Positions 1 to 13,200 of a stretch of 64,000 nucleotides of DNA are shown here, one piece after another. The first letter of the stretch is position 1. The number at the start of each line of letters is the position of its first letter. The notes below the pieces were generated by a model. It saw only the letters and a program-made list of their open reading frames with translations, did no database searches and was not told the origin of the DNA. Source of the stretch: Patiria pectinifera (Eukaryota; Echinodermata; Asteroidea; Valvatida; Asterinidae); NCBI GenBank assembly GCA_029964075.1, contig CM057146.1, positions 9,505,501-9,569,500 of the forward strand, read 5' to 3'. The position numbers were made by a program, and so were the translations under genes.

Positions 1-415
1 ACAACAACCAGAGGGGACACCTCAACTTCTTCAAGTGAGTGCCCACAGAGATAGGGGTGTACCTGGGAATGTTATGGGTATCGTTCAAACCGGGGTATGG
101 CGCATATCTGGGACTACAACAACCAGAGGGGACACCTCAACTTCTTCAAGTAAGTGCCCACAGAGATAGGGGTGTACCTGGGAACATTATGGGTATCGTT
201 CAAACCGGGGGAATGGCGCATATCTGGGACTACAACAACCAGAGGGGACACCTCAACTTCTTCAAGTGAGTGCCCACAGAGATAGGGGTGTACCTGGGAA
301 CATTATGGGTATCGTTCAAACTGGGGGTATGGCGCATATCTGGGACTACAACAACCAGAGGGGACACCTCAACTTCTTCAAGTGATTGTCCACAGAGATA
401 GGGGTGTACCTGGGA
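1..415. repeat. Tandem repeat, unit about 116 bp
   Basis: Four copies of a unit starting ACAACAACCAGAGGGGACAC lie at 1, 116, 232 and 348, so the period is 115-116 bp and the array probably continues left of the window. Copies differ by only a few bases. The open frames through it on both strands are by-products of the repeat. Confidence 0.9.
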
Positions 416-1273
416 ACCGGGTACCCAAGTGGCCACCTGACCGTTGATGTCAGGAACTGGTTCCAGATTATGGAATCGGGTAACCCGTAACCCACTTGAC
501 ATATTAGTTAGTAACTTCGCAGACCAGTGTTTCCCCTGGCTAATGAACTGAGCAAGATGGTCTGGTGGTATTTTACAATTCAATTTGATGATTGAAACAG
601 AATTTATGCAGTCTGCAAACTGAAAAGTAATGCAGCGCTCACAGAAATGCGTGATGATTCCAAAAACGCTTCGAAATTGTGAGTTCTTGATACATGGAGG
701 TAAAGGAAAACGCTTATTTATAACACAAAATGAAATTTTTTCAATTGATATTTCCTTTTTTGCCAATCTTCACAGCGAGGTGGTGATATTGGCAAACAAA
801 TTGAGCGAGGTGGTCACTGAAAGTAGCGAGGTGGGCCAACTCACGTTTGAATGGGCAGGGGAAACACTGTCTCAGACGATGAAAAAGACAGGTTTTGCAT
901 GTCCTTTGTGGAGAATTTTCAAAGTGAAAACCAGGCTACATGGGAAAACAAAACAGATTCACACATATGATGCATACGACAATGCAATTTACACCGTGAA
1001 GCTATATTTATATTGAACTCACGGCTACACACTTGCATCGTGCTGTATTGACTCACCGATGCGGTAGTGTTATCGTGTGAACCTTTACGAACCATCTGTA
1101 CAGCAACTTCCGAGATTAAAATTTTGCCCAAGTGAATAGAGAAGTTTGAAGGCGTCTGATTGTTGAAACTATTGAAGGTGACGGATGTAATTGGCCATAT
1201 TTGCCTTGCCAGTCTACTTGTGGTAGTTAAACTCAACTGTTGTTTTTTTTGTTTTGTATTTTGCAATTTTCAG
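416..1273. other. Non-coding, probably SLC5 intron
   Basis: No exon with SLC5 similarity is visible here. About 80 bp at 415-490 resemble, in inverse orientation, a segment near 14305-14370 (GGTCAGGTACCCGGGT type), pointing to a dispersed repeat. The stretch ends in the splice acceptor CAG at 1271-1273. Confidence 0.5.
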
Positions 1274-4200
1274 CTTTTCGCCGGACCCAACCCAGCGGCT
1301 GACCTTTTGGGGTACAATCATCGGCGGCAACTTCAACACGCTGACCATCTGGGCGGTCAGCCAGACGTCGGTCCAGAGATTCCTGACCGCAAAGAACCTC
1401 AAAGAAGCCAAAAAGTAAGATGACGTTAACCTCAGACTGGCTCTGGTAGAATGATCAACAGCGTTCCAACAGCCATGAAATCCTGCCAAACCCATACGTG
1501 ATGATGCGTAATATTTGGCTATTGCAGTCTTCCAGTTGCTTATACTTCCTCTTTACGCGTGTATGCTCTATACTTGTTGCATGTTCAGTGCACCATTGTG
1601 ATGCTTTTGTGGTGCTCAGTGGTCTTGTGTCAAACTGGAAGGCTGAAAGGGAGTGGCGTCCCTTGCCTCAGTGTGATGACAACCATTGTGTTGAATGACA
1701 ATTTGAGTGTCATTGGCCTAGCAGTTAAGAACACTGGACTCAGGCTATGGTGTTTTAGTGGTAACAGTGGCGTGGGTTCGAACCCGGGTCTGGACGCTTT
1801 TTGCTCTATTAAGCAAGGCACTTAACCATTATTGCTTCGTCCTTAAGTTGACGTAAAGCTGTAGGTCCCATGTGTTGTGTAATGGAATGCACGTAAAAAA
1901 AACCCAGTAATACTTATCGCTAAGAGAAGGGGTTTGCCCCGGTATTTCTGGCCTCCTGTTAATTTCCCCTGCGGAGTCCTTATTAGAAGAAGAACCAACC
2001 AAGTACCATGTACTAATTGCCTTTATCATGTTGCGGCCTTCCGATTTTTCCCCTTTCAAATCAACATAACCAAAGTGAGGCTGGGAGGAAAATGGTCTGG
2101 TTCCTTTTTGCACAAAAAAACCAATATCGTTTAGTACTGTTATTAGATACAGGGAACATCACGGAAATGGTGGCAGCAAGGTCTATAGGCACCTAAGATG
2201 TCAAGAGAGTGTCAAGTAGTACACAGATTGCTGATGCAAGAAATAGAATCATAGGGTGCATTGTTTGGAGGATATGGCTTGATGATACCTCTTTGTGTTG
2301 TTGTTTTTTTAATTCAGATCTGTTTGGTTTGGTCTGCCCGGCACCGTGATTGTCCTGACTTTGGTAGGACTCATTGGCTTGGTCCTGTTTGCATATTACA
2401 ACAGTAAGTTGACTGCAGATTCTTTTAGGCACAATTGCAGAATACCCCGCCACTCGATCTATCCACCTCGTAGCCGGCTACGAGGTCACGGTTGGTTGAC
2501 CTCAATAAACATTCTCAGCGCTACTTGTATGTACTATGCGTCATGCTCCATTGCACTCCCACTTCGTAACCGCGTAGCCGCCAACAGGGTAGTTGGTTTG
2601 GACTTAGAATTTTTTCAGCAACTCCCATTCCTTTTGTGTTGCTTCGTTCTCAAGCATATTCAAGGGGACTCCCACTCCGTATCCGCGTAGCCGCCAACAG
2701 GGTGGTTGGTTTGGACTTAGAATTTTTTTCAGCAACTCCCATTCCTTTTGTGTTGCTTCGTTCTCAAATAATGGACCCCCACTCAGTATCCGCGTAGCTG
2801 GCATGGACTTGAATTGTTTCTTTTCCAGTGATTCCAACCTCGTAGCCAGAGAATTTAGGGGTGTATTTCCGAGTGGCGGGGTATTCTGCAATTACTCCTT
2901 CTTTTATTACTGAGACTTGCTTGTGTTCATTGCAAACCGCACTATACCACAAGCTCCTTTGCCCTTTTTCAGACAGGCTCCATTCCAGACTCACTGTCAA
3001 AGAATATTATTCTTAAAGGGAAAATACAACATTTGTAAACATCAAAAAATAAAACTACCAAATCATTTTGAAATACCTTGCTGGACTGTTAGTGAATGAC
3101 AGTGTAAAGCATCCTGTAAAATCATGGCACCTGGTATACTGTCATTTTCAAGAAAAGTGGTATTTTTGTATCAATTTCCAACGCTGATCGGCCGATCAGC
3201 GTTTTTTTTTCAAATACTGGCCCCAGTTGACCATCGCACTTGTTTGTAATCGATTACACACCTACGAACGGGTAAAAGCCAGCTAGACTGGTTCCCTGAC
3301 CTTACAATTCCCCAATATATGTAAACTGCTCTGTTTCTTCTTAAAAGGAGTCAGGGAACCAGACTACAGGAAAATGATTGTTTTGGGGGTTTTTTATAGC
3401 ATTTTCGAACCCAAAACCTCAAAAAAGTCAGAGTAACTATATTTGCTATATATTTCCAACCCCCCAATTCCATCCATTTCTGAAAATTACAGCAAAAGCC
3501 AATGATGTATATTCCCTTTAAGATGAAAAGTACAGTTTGGTTGTTCATGGACTCAGGGCACAGAGCAGACGATTGTACTTTCTGTGGGACACACTGCATG
3601 TGCATGCGAGTTTGTTTCTGCATTCCATAGGGGGCGTTGAACAATAGAGGACAATGGGGTCCCCGATTCCCAAAGGTCCACAATTTGGCGATTGTGTACA
3701 AAACATATGGGAGGTCTTCCTAAAAAGTTTAAGTACTAACAAAAGAGGGACAATAGGGGGTCCCCGATTGCAGGCAAATACACACTTGGGTGCACACATG
3801 TGTGTCTGAGTTTGTTTCTGCATTCAACAGGGGACGTTGAACAATAGAGGACAAAAGGGTCCCCAATTCCCGAGAGGTCCCCAATTTGGCGTGTACAAAA
3901 CATTTTGGAGGTCTTCCTAAAAAGTTTAAGTACAAACAAAAGAGGGACAATAGGGGGTCCCCGATTGCAGGCAAATACACACTTGGGTGCACGCATGTGT
4001 GTCTGAGTTTGTTTCTGCATTCAACAGGGGACGTTGAACAAGAGAGGACAATAGGGTTCCCAGTTCCCGAGAGGTCCCCAATTTGGCGATCGTGTACAAA
4101 ACATATGGGAGGTCTTCCTACAAAATTTTAAGTACTAACAAAAGAGGGACAATGGGGGTCCTCGATTGCAGGCAAATACACACTTGCCTGGGTTGGTTTC

Positions 4201-7200
4201 ATGAATTTGCACAAATGAGGGTGTAAGTCCAGTGGGTTATGGGGGGGGGGGGAATGTGTCACATGCAATTTGAAATCTGGTCCCTTTTACCCTTTTTATT
4301 GGATGAACGTTCACAATCGTCACTTAGGCATGCGCAATGCTACCATTGAATCAGTGTTTCATGAGTCCTAAATTCACACAACACCGGCACAGCTGCGCTC
4401 TGCGCCGCATCGCGCAGTACGGGCCACGCGCGTGCCAATTTCCATATAAGGAATTTTTTACAACTACGCGCAAGAGGCACATACCATAACAAAGTCAGAG
4501 GGGTACGGTGTTTAAAAAAACATGAAGTAAAATTGAACAAAAACGTTGGAAGTTTAATTTTTTTTTACTTGTTTTTACTCGTTGACTTTATGAATGGGAA
4601 TCAATATATGCTTGGCCAGCTTTAAACGGGTCAGTTTGGCCGGGGGCCTGGTCGCCAATTATTTCCCTCGCCTTCGGCTCGGGCTATTATCAGTGACCAT
4701 TACCCCAGCCGGTCTTAAACGGACATGTTAAAAACCAGCTAAGCACACATTTATTCTCTTAACCCTAACCCCCTAGGCCCTTGTTGCTTACAACCATCCT
4801 CAATCCTCCAAAATCCTCCAAAATTTTTCAACTCCGCCTAAATTTTTCAAAATTGTCAGACAGTCCTGCCTCAAAATGCATTCATCCTCAATCCTCCAAA
4901 ATCCTCCTCATCCCAAAACTTTGCACTCGTGTTTAAATGAAGGATAACCAACGCCAAATCCTTCAAAATCATCAGACAGTCCTGCCTCAAAATACATTCA
5001 TCCTCAATCCTACAAAATCCTCTTGTGCTTCATTCACCATTCATCCTTAATCCTCCAAAATCCTCATGTGCTTCAATCACCATTCATCCTCAATCCTCCA
5101 GAATCCTCATTTGATTCAATCACCATTCATCCTCAATCCTCTAGAATCCTCCAAAACCGCCAGGAGGATTTTGGAGGAGTGAGGTGGGTTAGGGTTAAAG
5201 GAAATATACAACATTTGCAAACATCGAAATATAAAACTACCAAGTTTTTACGAAATACCTTACTAGGATGTTGGTAAATGACGGTCTAAAGCGTCGTGTA
5301 AAATTATGGCACCTGGTGTGAAGTCATTTTCAAGAAAATGGTATTTTTGAATACATTTCCAATGGTGGTCGGCCGACCACCGTTGGAAAAACCTAACTGT
5401 TTTTCAATTACTGCTCCAACTTTACCCTTTTTTTCAGTCCAAATTTTATTTGCTATTGGTTTCATGTTCATGAACGGGTGCAGGCCAGCTAGACTGGTTC
5501 CCTTACCTTACAATTTTCTATATTAAAATTGGCATCTATATTAAAATTGATCCATTTTATCTTTAGTGGAGTCAAGGAACCAGACTACTTGAACATGTTT
5601 GTTTTTCTTGTTTTTTTTCCAGCATTTTCGAACACAAAACTTCAAACATGTCAGTGTAACAATATTTGATCTGTTATACTAACCCCTTAAATAGTGCCTT
5701 TCTGAAAATTACAGCAAAAGCCAATGATGTACATTCCCTTTAAAAAATAGCCGATTTTATCGAAAAGCACTTCTTGCATGTAACTTTGCTTTGTAATTTC
5801 TTTTGGTTTCTCTCTTTGAAATGAGACAATGCTTTTTTAATTCATCTTTCAGATTGTGCGACACTAGTGAACCCAGCAAATGCCACTGCAGCAAGTAAGA
5901 AAATCTTTGAAGACAGTCGTTTATATTTCACAAGCTGCTCACAAATTGTTGCACATGAAATGTATTTTAATTTTTTTTTTGAGTCGTCTTCAAAAAATTC
6001 CAGGAAAAAAAATCTGGAGATATGGGCCTTATTCACGAGTTGGCCATTTTTGTCGAGTTCCCTGAATGTATTTCATTAAGTGTTAGCATGTTGAATGGGA
6101 TGGCGCCAGACTATTTATGCAGGCACAATGCAGCCTTATTTTACATCAATTTTTTTTTTTAATCTGGCTTTTAACATCAGGGAATGTTTAATTACAAATT
6201 TTAATTTATTCATTGAAGCAGACTGGAATCAATTAGTAATTTACTTGCTTTCATTTCTCTTCGCAAGTTCCAAAAATAAAGATTTTTACCTCACTTTCAA
6301 TTCAATATGGCTGACTCGTGAATAAGGCCCATCTGCGGCCTCTGTTGCGTAATTAATTCTACTGAGCCAAGTATTGGCTGTTATTAAGTTTTGTCCACAA
6401 GATTACCTGTTGTGAGAGCTTTAATTTTGATCTTCAACTTTTTGGGGATTATGATTGAGATATCCTGTTGGGGGAAGTTCTAGGATTATTATTGAGAAGA
6501 CTCTTTTTACCTTATCATGAATATTGGGGAGAGTCAGGGGCCAGTTTTAAAGAAGTCTGGCAAATAACATGAACATTTTTATTTGGAGTCACAAAATATT
6601 TTGTATCCCCTCTCCCCCCCCCCCATGCCAGTTGGTGAGAAGACGCATATGATGATAATGGTAACCTGTTGTGCTAAGAAAGTATCACAATGTTCATAGG
6701 TCAATTTATGTATTGGTTTTCTTCAGTTACTGCGTTAATTTTTAACAATTGGATTATTTAACAACTGTTGACTGCTGTGATGTGGGATATGTCGTTTTTT
6801 AACACCAGACGTTCGTTTTTAGCACCGTGGCGAAGCCTAGGGTGCTGTGCACCCCGAGGGTGTTAAAAACATCATATCCCACATCACAACAGTCAACAAT
6901 TGTTTGTTATACCTTTGTTTTGGATTCTTTGGATTTCGATGCAAAAATCACGAAAACAAACAGCAGTAAACACGGCAATCATGACAATTGAACGTCAACT
7001 CACATGCATGTTGCCCGCTCGAAACAGCTTATTGTCTACTAGTTCACTGCTCCCACTCATGTGTGAAAACATGGTGAAAATAGCGTGGGTACCAACGATA
7101 CAAGCATTTTACACCCTGCGTACCGTACGTACAAAATGTCATAGCACACTCCCTGTGGGATAACACATACATGTGATTGTTCTAGTCCAGTGAAAATACA

Positions 7201-10200
7201 GTATTCAAGACAAGGTATAACAATAATATTTATCAAATTAGGTTTTACCCTTCACCGACGTATAAACACTGTATACTCAGTGTGTTACCTCCCGAGTGAA
7301 AGTTGGAAAAAATCACTCGGGTGGGACTCGAACCCACGACCTATTCATGAATATGTAATGCGGTACCCGCTGCTATGTACATGATTCGAACCAGCCAACC
7401 GATCCCGTTAGCTCAGTAGTCGAGTGGTAAGACATCTGCACTAGAAAGCAGGAGGTCGTGGGTTCGAGTCCCACCCGAGTGATTTTTCCCAACTTTCACT
7501 CGGGAGGTAACACACCGAGTACACAGTGTTTATACGTCGGTGAAGGGCAAAAGCCTAATTTGATTTACATCACCCCGACGCAAAATTCCATCTTGTGAAT
7601 AATAATATTTATCGTTTTACACTCAGTTGAGTTGTGTAAGTGTCTTCATGAGCATTGGTTTAAATGATTAAGGTGCTTTATGGAATCTATTAGTATGTCA
7701 TTATCATTATTCCAAGCGAATTACTCTGAAAGAGTTTTAAATTTTCAATTATTTTGTTCTTTTCTCCCAAAGCTGCACTACTGAACTGTAATGGCTCAAC
7801 GCCTCATTACACACCACACTATCAATCATCGGACCAGGTGGGTAATATTGGAAAGTGAATTCCCAGCAAATGCGCAATCTCTGAACCCCTGAAATAGTTT
7901 ATTACATATGTCGTTGGTTATGTACATTTGATCTTGAAACTTCACCCGAACTCCCTGCTTAGTTTTACTGAGTAGAAGACCATGTCCATCAAAATCCATG
8001 ACTCTGGGACTGGGAGTCAGGCTGGCGTAGCGGTACTTTCCTCGCCTTCCACTCGCTGTGACCCGGGTTCGAATCCCGCCTAGGCCAATATGTGGATTGG
8101 GTTTTCAGTCCCTACCTGATTCCAAGGGTTTTCTTAGAATATTTTTCTGGGCTTTTCCTCCCACCTCTAAAACTGTAATTTCTTCTCATTGTCTTCTCTC
8201 CACAGGTTTCTTCAGGCTTGCGAGCTACAGTGCCTAGGGCGCTTTTGAGGAATCCTTGGTTTCATTGCCAGAAATGATGATTAATAATAACTATAATAAT
8301 AATAATTACCCTGGATTGGACATTTGGGAGACATCCCCATAGACTTGTGCACAAAATTTGTCACACTTAAATGTGCCCTAACCCAATATTCCCTTGTCCC
8401 TTTTCCACGAATTTTGGTTTGTTTACTAATTAGACCACGAGCAACAAATATAACCTAATTGCGACAGTAAAATTGTGCGTCTAAAGGGGAGCTGTGACAT
8501 TAGGGAGACATGAAAATGTCCCCCTAATGACCGATGTCTCCCATTGTGCGAAGAAATTACGATAACGTGTCTCCTTAATGGTACCATTACACCTATAAGA
8601 TTACTCTGCTTCACATAATGCTTCAGGACCAAATCTGTTGAAATCCACCACTTTTGCTGGTGGATTTTGATGGACTTAGTACACATGGCTTATCTGCCAA
8701 AATTGCCCAGAAATGAAGGGGTGGGGGCGGGGGGTTGGATTGGATTTTGATGGAGTTGGTAACGTTTGGGCCAAGGTGCGTAAACTGTGCAGAAGTTGGA
8801 TGGCACATACACTTATTAAGTGATGGATATAGGATTCTTACTCGCCATTCAGATAAAATCAGCTGCCACAATTGCCACCTGACAAATATTTCAGAGTATT
8901 GTACTCTTTGGATCGCTGAATTTGACTTTTATTAGAGAATTGTGTTCTGCAAATCTACTCAACTCCACAGGTTCAAAAAGAAAGGACGATTTGTCTGTAA
9001 CTCACGAAAATCACAAATTGAGCACTCATTTTAACAGGTGAAACGCCGATAACCTTATTTTTGTGAGGTAGAGATTATTGTTTTCAGAATTGTGAGCAAA
9101 GAATCCAGCTACAACTTTGTCTGCGCACCAGCTGAACTAAATTGTACGAGTAGCAAGTTTTTCCCCCTTTTTATCTAAAGATGGCGGCTCATTTTTTTTC
9201 CATCCAGATTTTGGTGTATTTCGTCAGCCTGGAGTTCGGCAAAATCCCAGGGATTCAGGGTCTGTTTGTGGCCTGCCTGTTTGCTGGAACTCTCAGGTAA
9301 GCTCGTGTGGAGAGATTTTCTTTCACATGTTGCTTCTAAAAATATTTGGTATTAGTAGGACAGTGTTGTCCAGGAGTAACCAAGATTTCAAGTTGATTCT
9401 GTTCTTGTAATCAGAGTTGTTATTGAAACAGTATTCTCAGGTCAATCGCACATCATTCAGTCCCAAGCTATTTTGATTACAATGACACAGGCATTTCCTT
9501 GTTAGTGTTCATCTCCTGTGTAAACTTGTGATTGGTATGTGATCGACGTGTGCTGGACATGTGATTAACATGTGACTGATGTGTGATTGACATGTGATTG
9601 ACATGTGATTGACGTGTGATTGACATGAGACTGACTTGTAATTGGCTTGTCATCGACTTGTGATTGACGTGTGATTGAACTTGTGACTGACCTATTATTG
9701 ACTTGAGATCGACTCATGATATGACATGTAATATTAGCATAGGGTAAGCATGTGAGTGACATGGATTGACATGTGATTGACATGTGATTGACATGTGATT
9801 GACATGTGATTGACATGTTATTGACATGGATTGACATGTGATTGACATGGATTGACATGTGATTGACATGTGATTGACATGGATTGACATGTGATTGACA
9901 TGGATTGACATGTGATTGACATGGATTGACATGTGATTGACATGTGATTGACATGGATTGACATGTGATTGACATGGATTGACATGTGATTGACATGCAA
10001 CTGACATGTGATTGACATGCGACTGACATGTGACTGACTTGTGATTCACGTGCGATTGATGTCTGGTTGACTTGTGATTGACATGTGACTAACTTGTGAC
10101 TGGCCTATTATTGACTTAAGATCGACTCAATTAAAAGTCTACCTGTCGTTGAGTCTGGGATTTTCTAATATGAACAACTTTGACATTTTTTGAAATGGGA

Positions 10201-13200
10201 AATATGGGTCTCTCATTTCAGCACCGTGTCGTCGGGCCTGAACGCCCTAGCGGCCGTGACGCTAATGGACGTTGTGCGGATATGGAGAGGTCGCAGTAAG
10301 CCGCGTACCGACTCGGACGCCAACGGGGAGATATCCACAAACGCCAGCGGTAGCACTGTTACGTCAGCTTCGACGCCAAGCAGCTCAGTCGCTGTCAACC
10401 AGGCCCAGGACCGATGCGACACGATCATCTCCAAGCTACTCAGTAAGCTTATTGCTTATTAGCTGGGTACTAGTCATTGGCAATTAACAACACGTCAAAG
10501 TTTGGCTGGTAACCCTGCTAAGCAATATTTATTTTGTGCTTAGTAAATTAATGTGCTAAGTGGTTCCACAAACTTGGCCCCTGGTGGGACTCTGATGTAG
10601 ACAAACCTGGTGAAAACCATCAGTGCGTCAAGCGCTCGCCTCTCACCAATGTGGCCCGGGTTCGATTCCCGGCTTGGGCCATATGTGAGTAGAGTATTTC
10701 GTTGATTCTCTCCTGTACCACGAGGGTTTTTCTCTTTTCTCCGGGCTCTCCGGTTTTCCTCCCTCCGCAAAACGCAACACTTTCGATCTCTAGCTGTGCT
10801 CCGTGGTCAGACATGGGTCCTATGGCGGCTACCTAGGCACCTTTACATGCCTTCGGCTCGACCATGTAGCCGTGTCCTTTGCAATTCAGCTTCTGCTGCG
10901 AGTAAGGACAACAGTACAAATGCTGGCCAGTATCAGACTTTAAGTGTCCTGCCATTTTGAGTCTGTGTTCTGACTAATTAGTCTGTGCTCAGACTAATCT
11001 TTCTTTGTAGGTCATTTAGCAAACGCTTCTCATGGTAAATTCAGAAACCATTAAAGTAGACTTCAAGTGACTGATCCCTTTTTGTCCATGTATGCATACA
11101 GCTGCTGGTTTTGGTGTTGCCAGTATCGGCTTGGCGTTCGTGGCATCTAAACTAGGCTCTCTGGTGAAGATGGCCAACACAGTACTAGGCGGTGTGGGTG
11201 GACCACTCCTTGGCGTGTTCTCACTGGGCATGCTGTACCGAAGAGCAAACACAGGGTAAGGATAAAGTGAATGATGAAAAGATCATCTCCAAATTCACAA
11301 TACAGTTTCATGAAACAGTTCCTATCTTATGCCTGCATGATATACATGCACTTACAATCGGGACTTCTCAAGAACTTTGCACAGCTGCACAGTGTTTCAA
11401 TGTTTAAAAAATCTTGGATGAGAATGATCGCAGCATTTACGACAGTTGGTTTTGTGCAATTTTATATCAGTCACAAAACAGTCATTGAATTAGCTCCGCT
11501 TGCCATTTTGAAGATAGTTTTTTCTAACCTTCTTTGGAAAAATTCTGCCGTGGGTAAAACAACATTTAATTTGCCTCATAAACAAAGCTGTGAATTTCTT
11601 GTGTCAACCCTAAGTTGCGCAACTCTACTAATTATATTGATTAGCCAGTAAACTTATCCTTTTTGAAAATTTCTGCCATGCCTGGAGCCAAAATTAAATA
11701 ACTGTTGCACAATAATTTATTGCTGAGGGTGGAAGTATGAAGGTACACTGTAGTCGGTAATCCAGAATGAAAAAAAAAAGGTTCCCCATTTACAAAATGT
11801 CTTTCCAACACTTTTACCTCCGTGCCATAGTCATTTACCAGAGGTTTTTCGTTTTCTTTTTCTCTGTCATAATTTACCTGCAGTGGAGCTCTGATAGGAA
11901 TACTGGTGGGTTTCTACCTGTCGATGTGGATCACAATAGGCGCAGCGACGCATCAAGATGAAAATCACAATGTCAGAGAAGACGCATTCGCCCTGTATAG
12001 GGTGAGTCGAGCTTTATAAGACAAACCTGATGACTGCATTTGGCCGTGGGACCATACGGCCAAAAACCTAAATAATTCTGCTTCCGTTTTCCCTACGTAC
12101 CCTATTCTGACAGCCCCTACCCAAAGTTTTTTTATGGGAACCATGAGGAAAACAAACCACCCAAAACCATCAATTTCTACCTTTACTACACGCAGAGGCC
12201 TCCATAGGATCGTACACAAAACAAAAATTGGCCCCCCCCCCAAAAAAAATCCCTACCTACCTACCCTATTTTCGAATGTCATGTAATCGGAAGCCGAAAT
12301 TTTTCATTTTTTGGCCCAATTGCGATGCATCCTTGTATGAAAACCTGTTTCACATTGTATGAAAACCCCGTGTGGAATTTGCAAAATTTTTTCTTACAAG
12401 TTTTGAATTTGTTTCTGTTGTTAGAGCACTTACCAACAGCACTGCTTTTCCTGAGTGTACCTTCATTCATTGCAATAAAAATTAAGAAAGGAATCATAAA
12501 GAAATATTGACTAATAATTTAAATAATCCCAAATCTTTTGAAATTTTTTTAAAACGAAATCCCTCACCATCTCTCCCAGCAGAAAAATTTCTAGAGCAAA
12601 CCCAACTAAGGATTAAACTTTAATGGAAACAATCTTTAGAACTATGAACAATAATAAAATGCTGCAAACTGCTCACTGACTGGAGTAACCTGGAATATAC
12701 AAATCAAAACATTAGAGCGGCCTTATAGTCGTCCTTAGCAAGGACTTCTTCAGAGACAAATGACAGAGGAACAAGAAACAAACAGAACTATATAAAATAG
12801 CTTCCACAAACACTAAATTATGTTGCTTTAGAATCATTTTTCTTTTGGTCAAGTTGGCCCTCCATGTATAAATTCCTTGTTTTCTTGACCTTCAGATCTC
12901 CTTCATGTGGTACAGTATGTTCTCCAGCCTGGCTACCTTCATAGTGGGAGTCATTGTCAGTGAGATCATCCGATGCAGTATACCAGACGAGAGATACAAA
13001 CGAGTCGACCCTCTCCTCCTTGCAACATTCCTGAGGTAAGGCTACTGCTGGCATTAAAGAGGTTGTGGAATGCTCGAAGACATTTCCGTCATTTTTGGGG
13101 TATATGTAGCCTAAGGTGTGATGAAATAAAAACGACTATTGTTTCTGTCATGAAATGAGTACAAAGGGTACTTTTGAGAGCTATTTTTCAGGTCCTGTTT

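Noticed and set aside
230..766. 178-codon minus-strand frame
   Set aside because: Much of it is the 116 bp tandem repeat read in the minus frame; no domain and no splice context.
9565..10049. Frames of 111-154 codons with repeated MSITCQSHVN text
   Set aside because: They come from a 10-11 bp minisatellite; all three frames give the same kind of peptide and the array lies inside an SLC5 intron.
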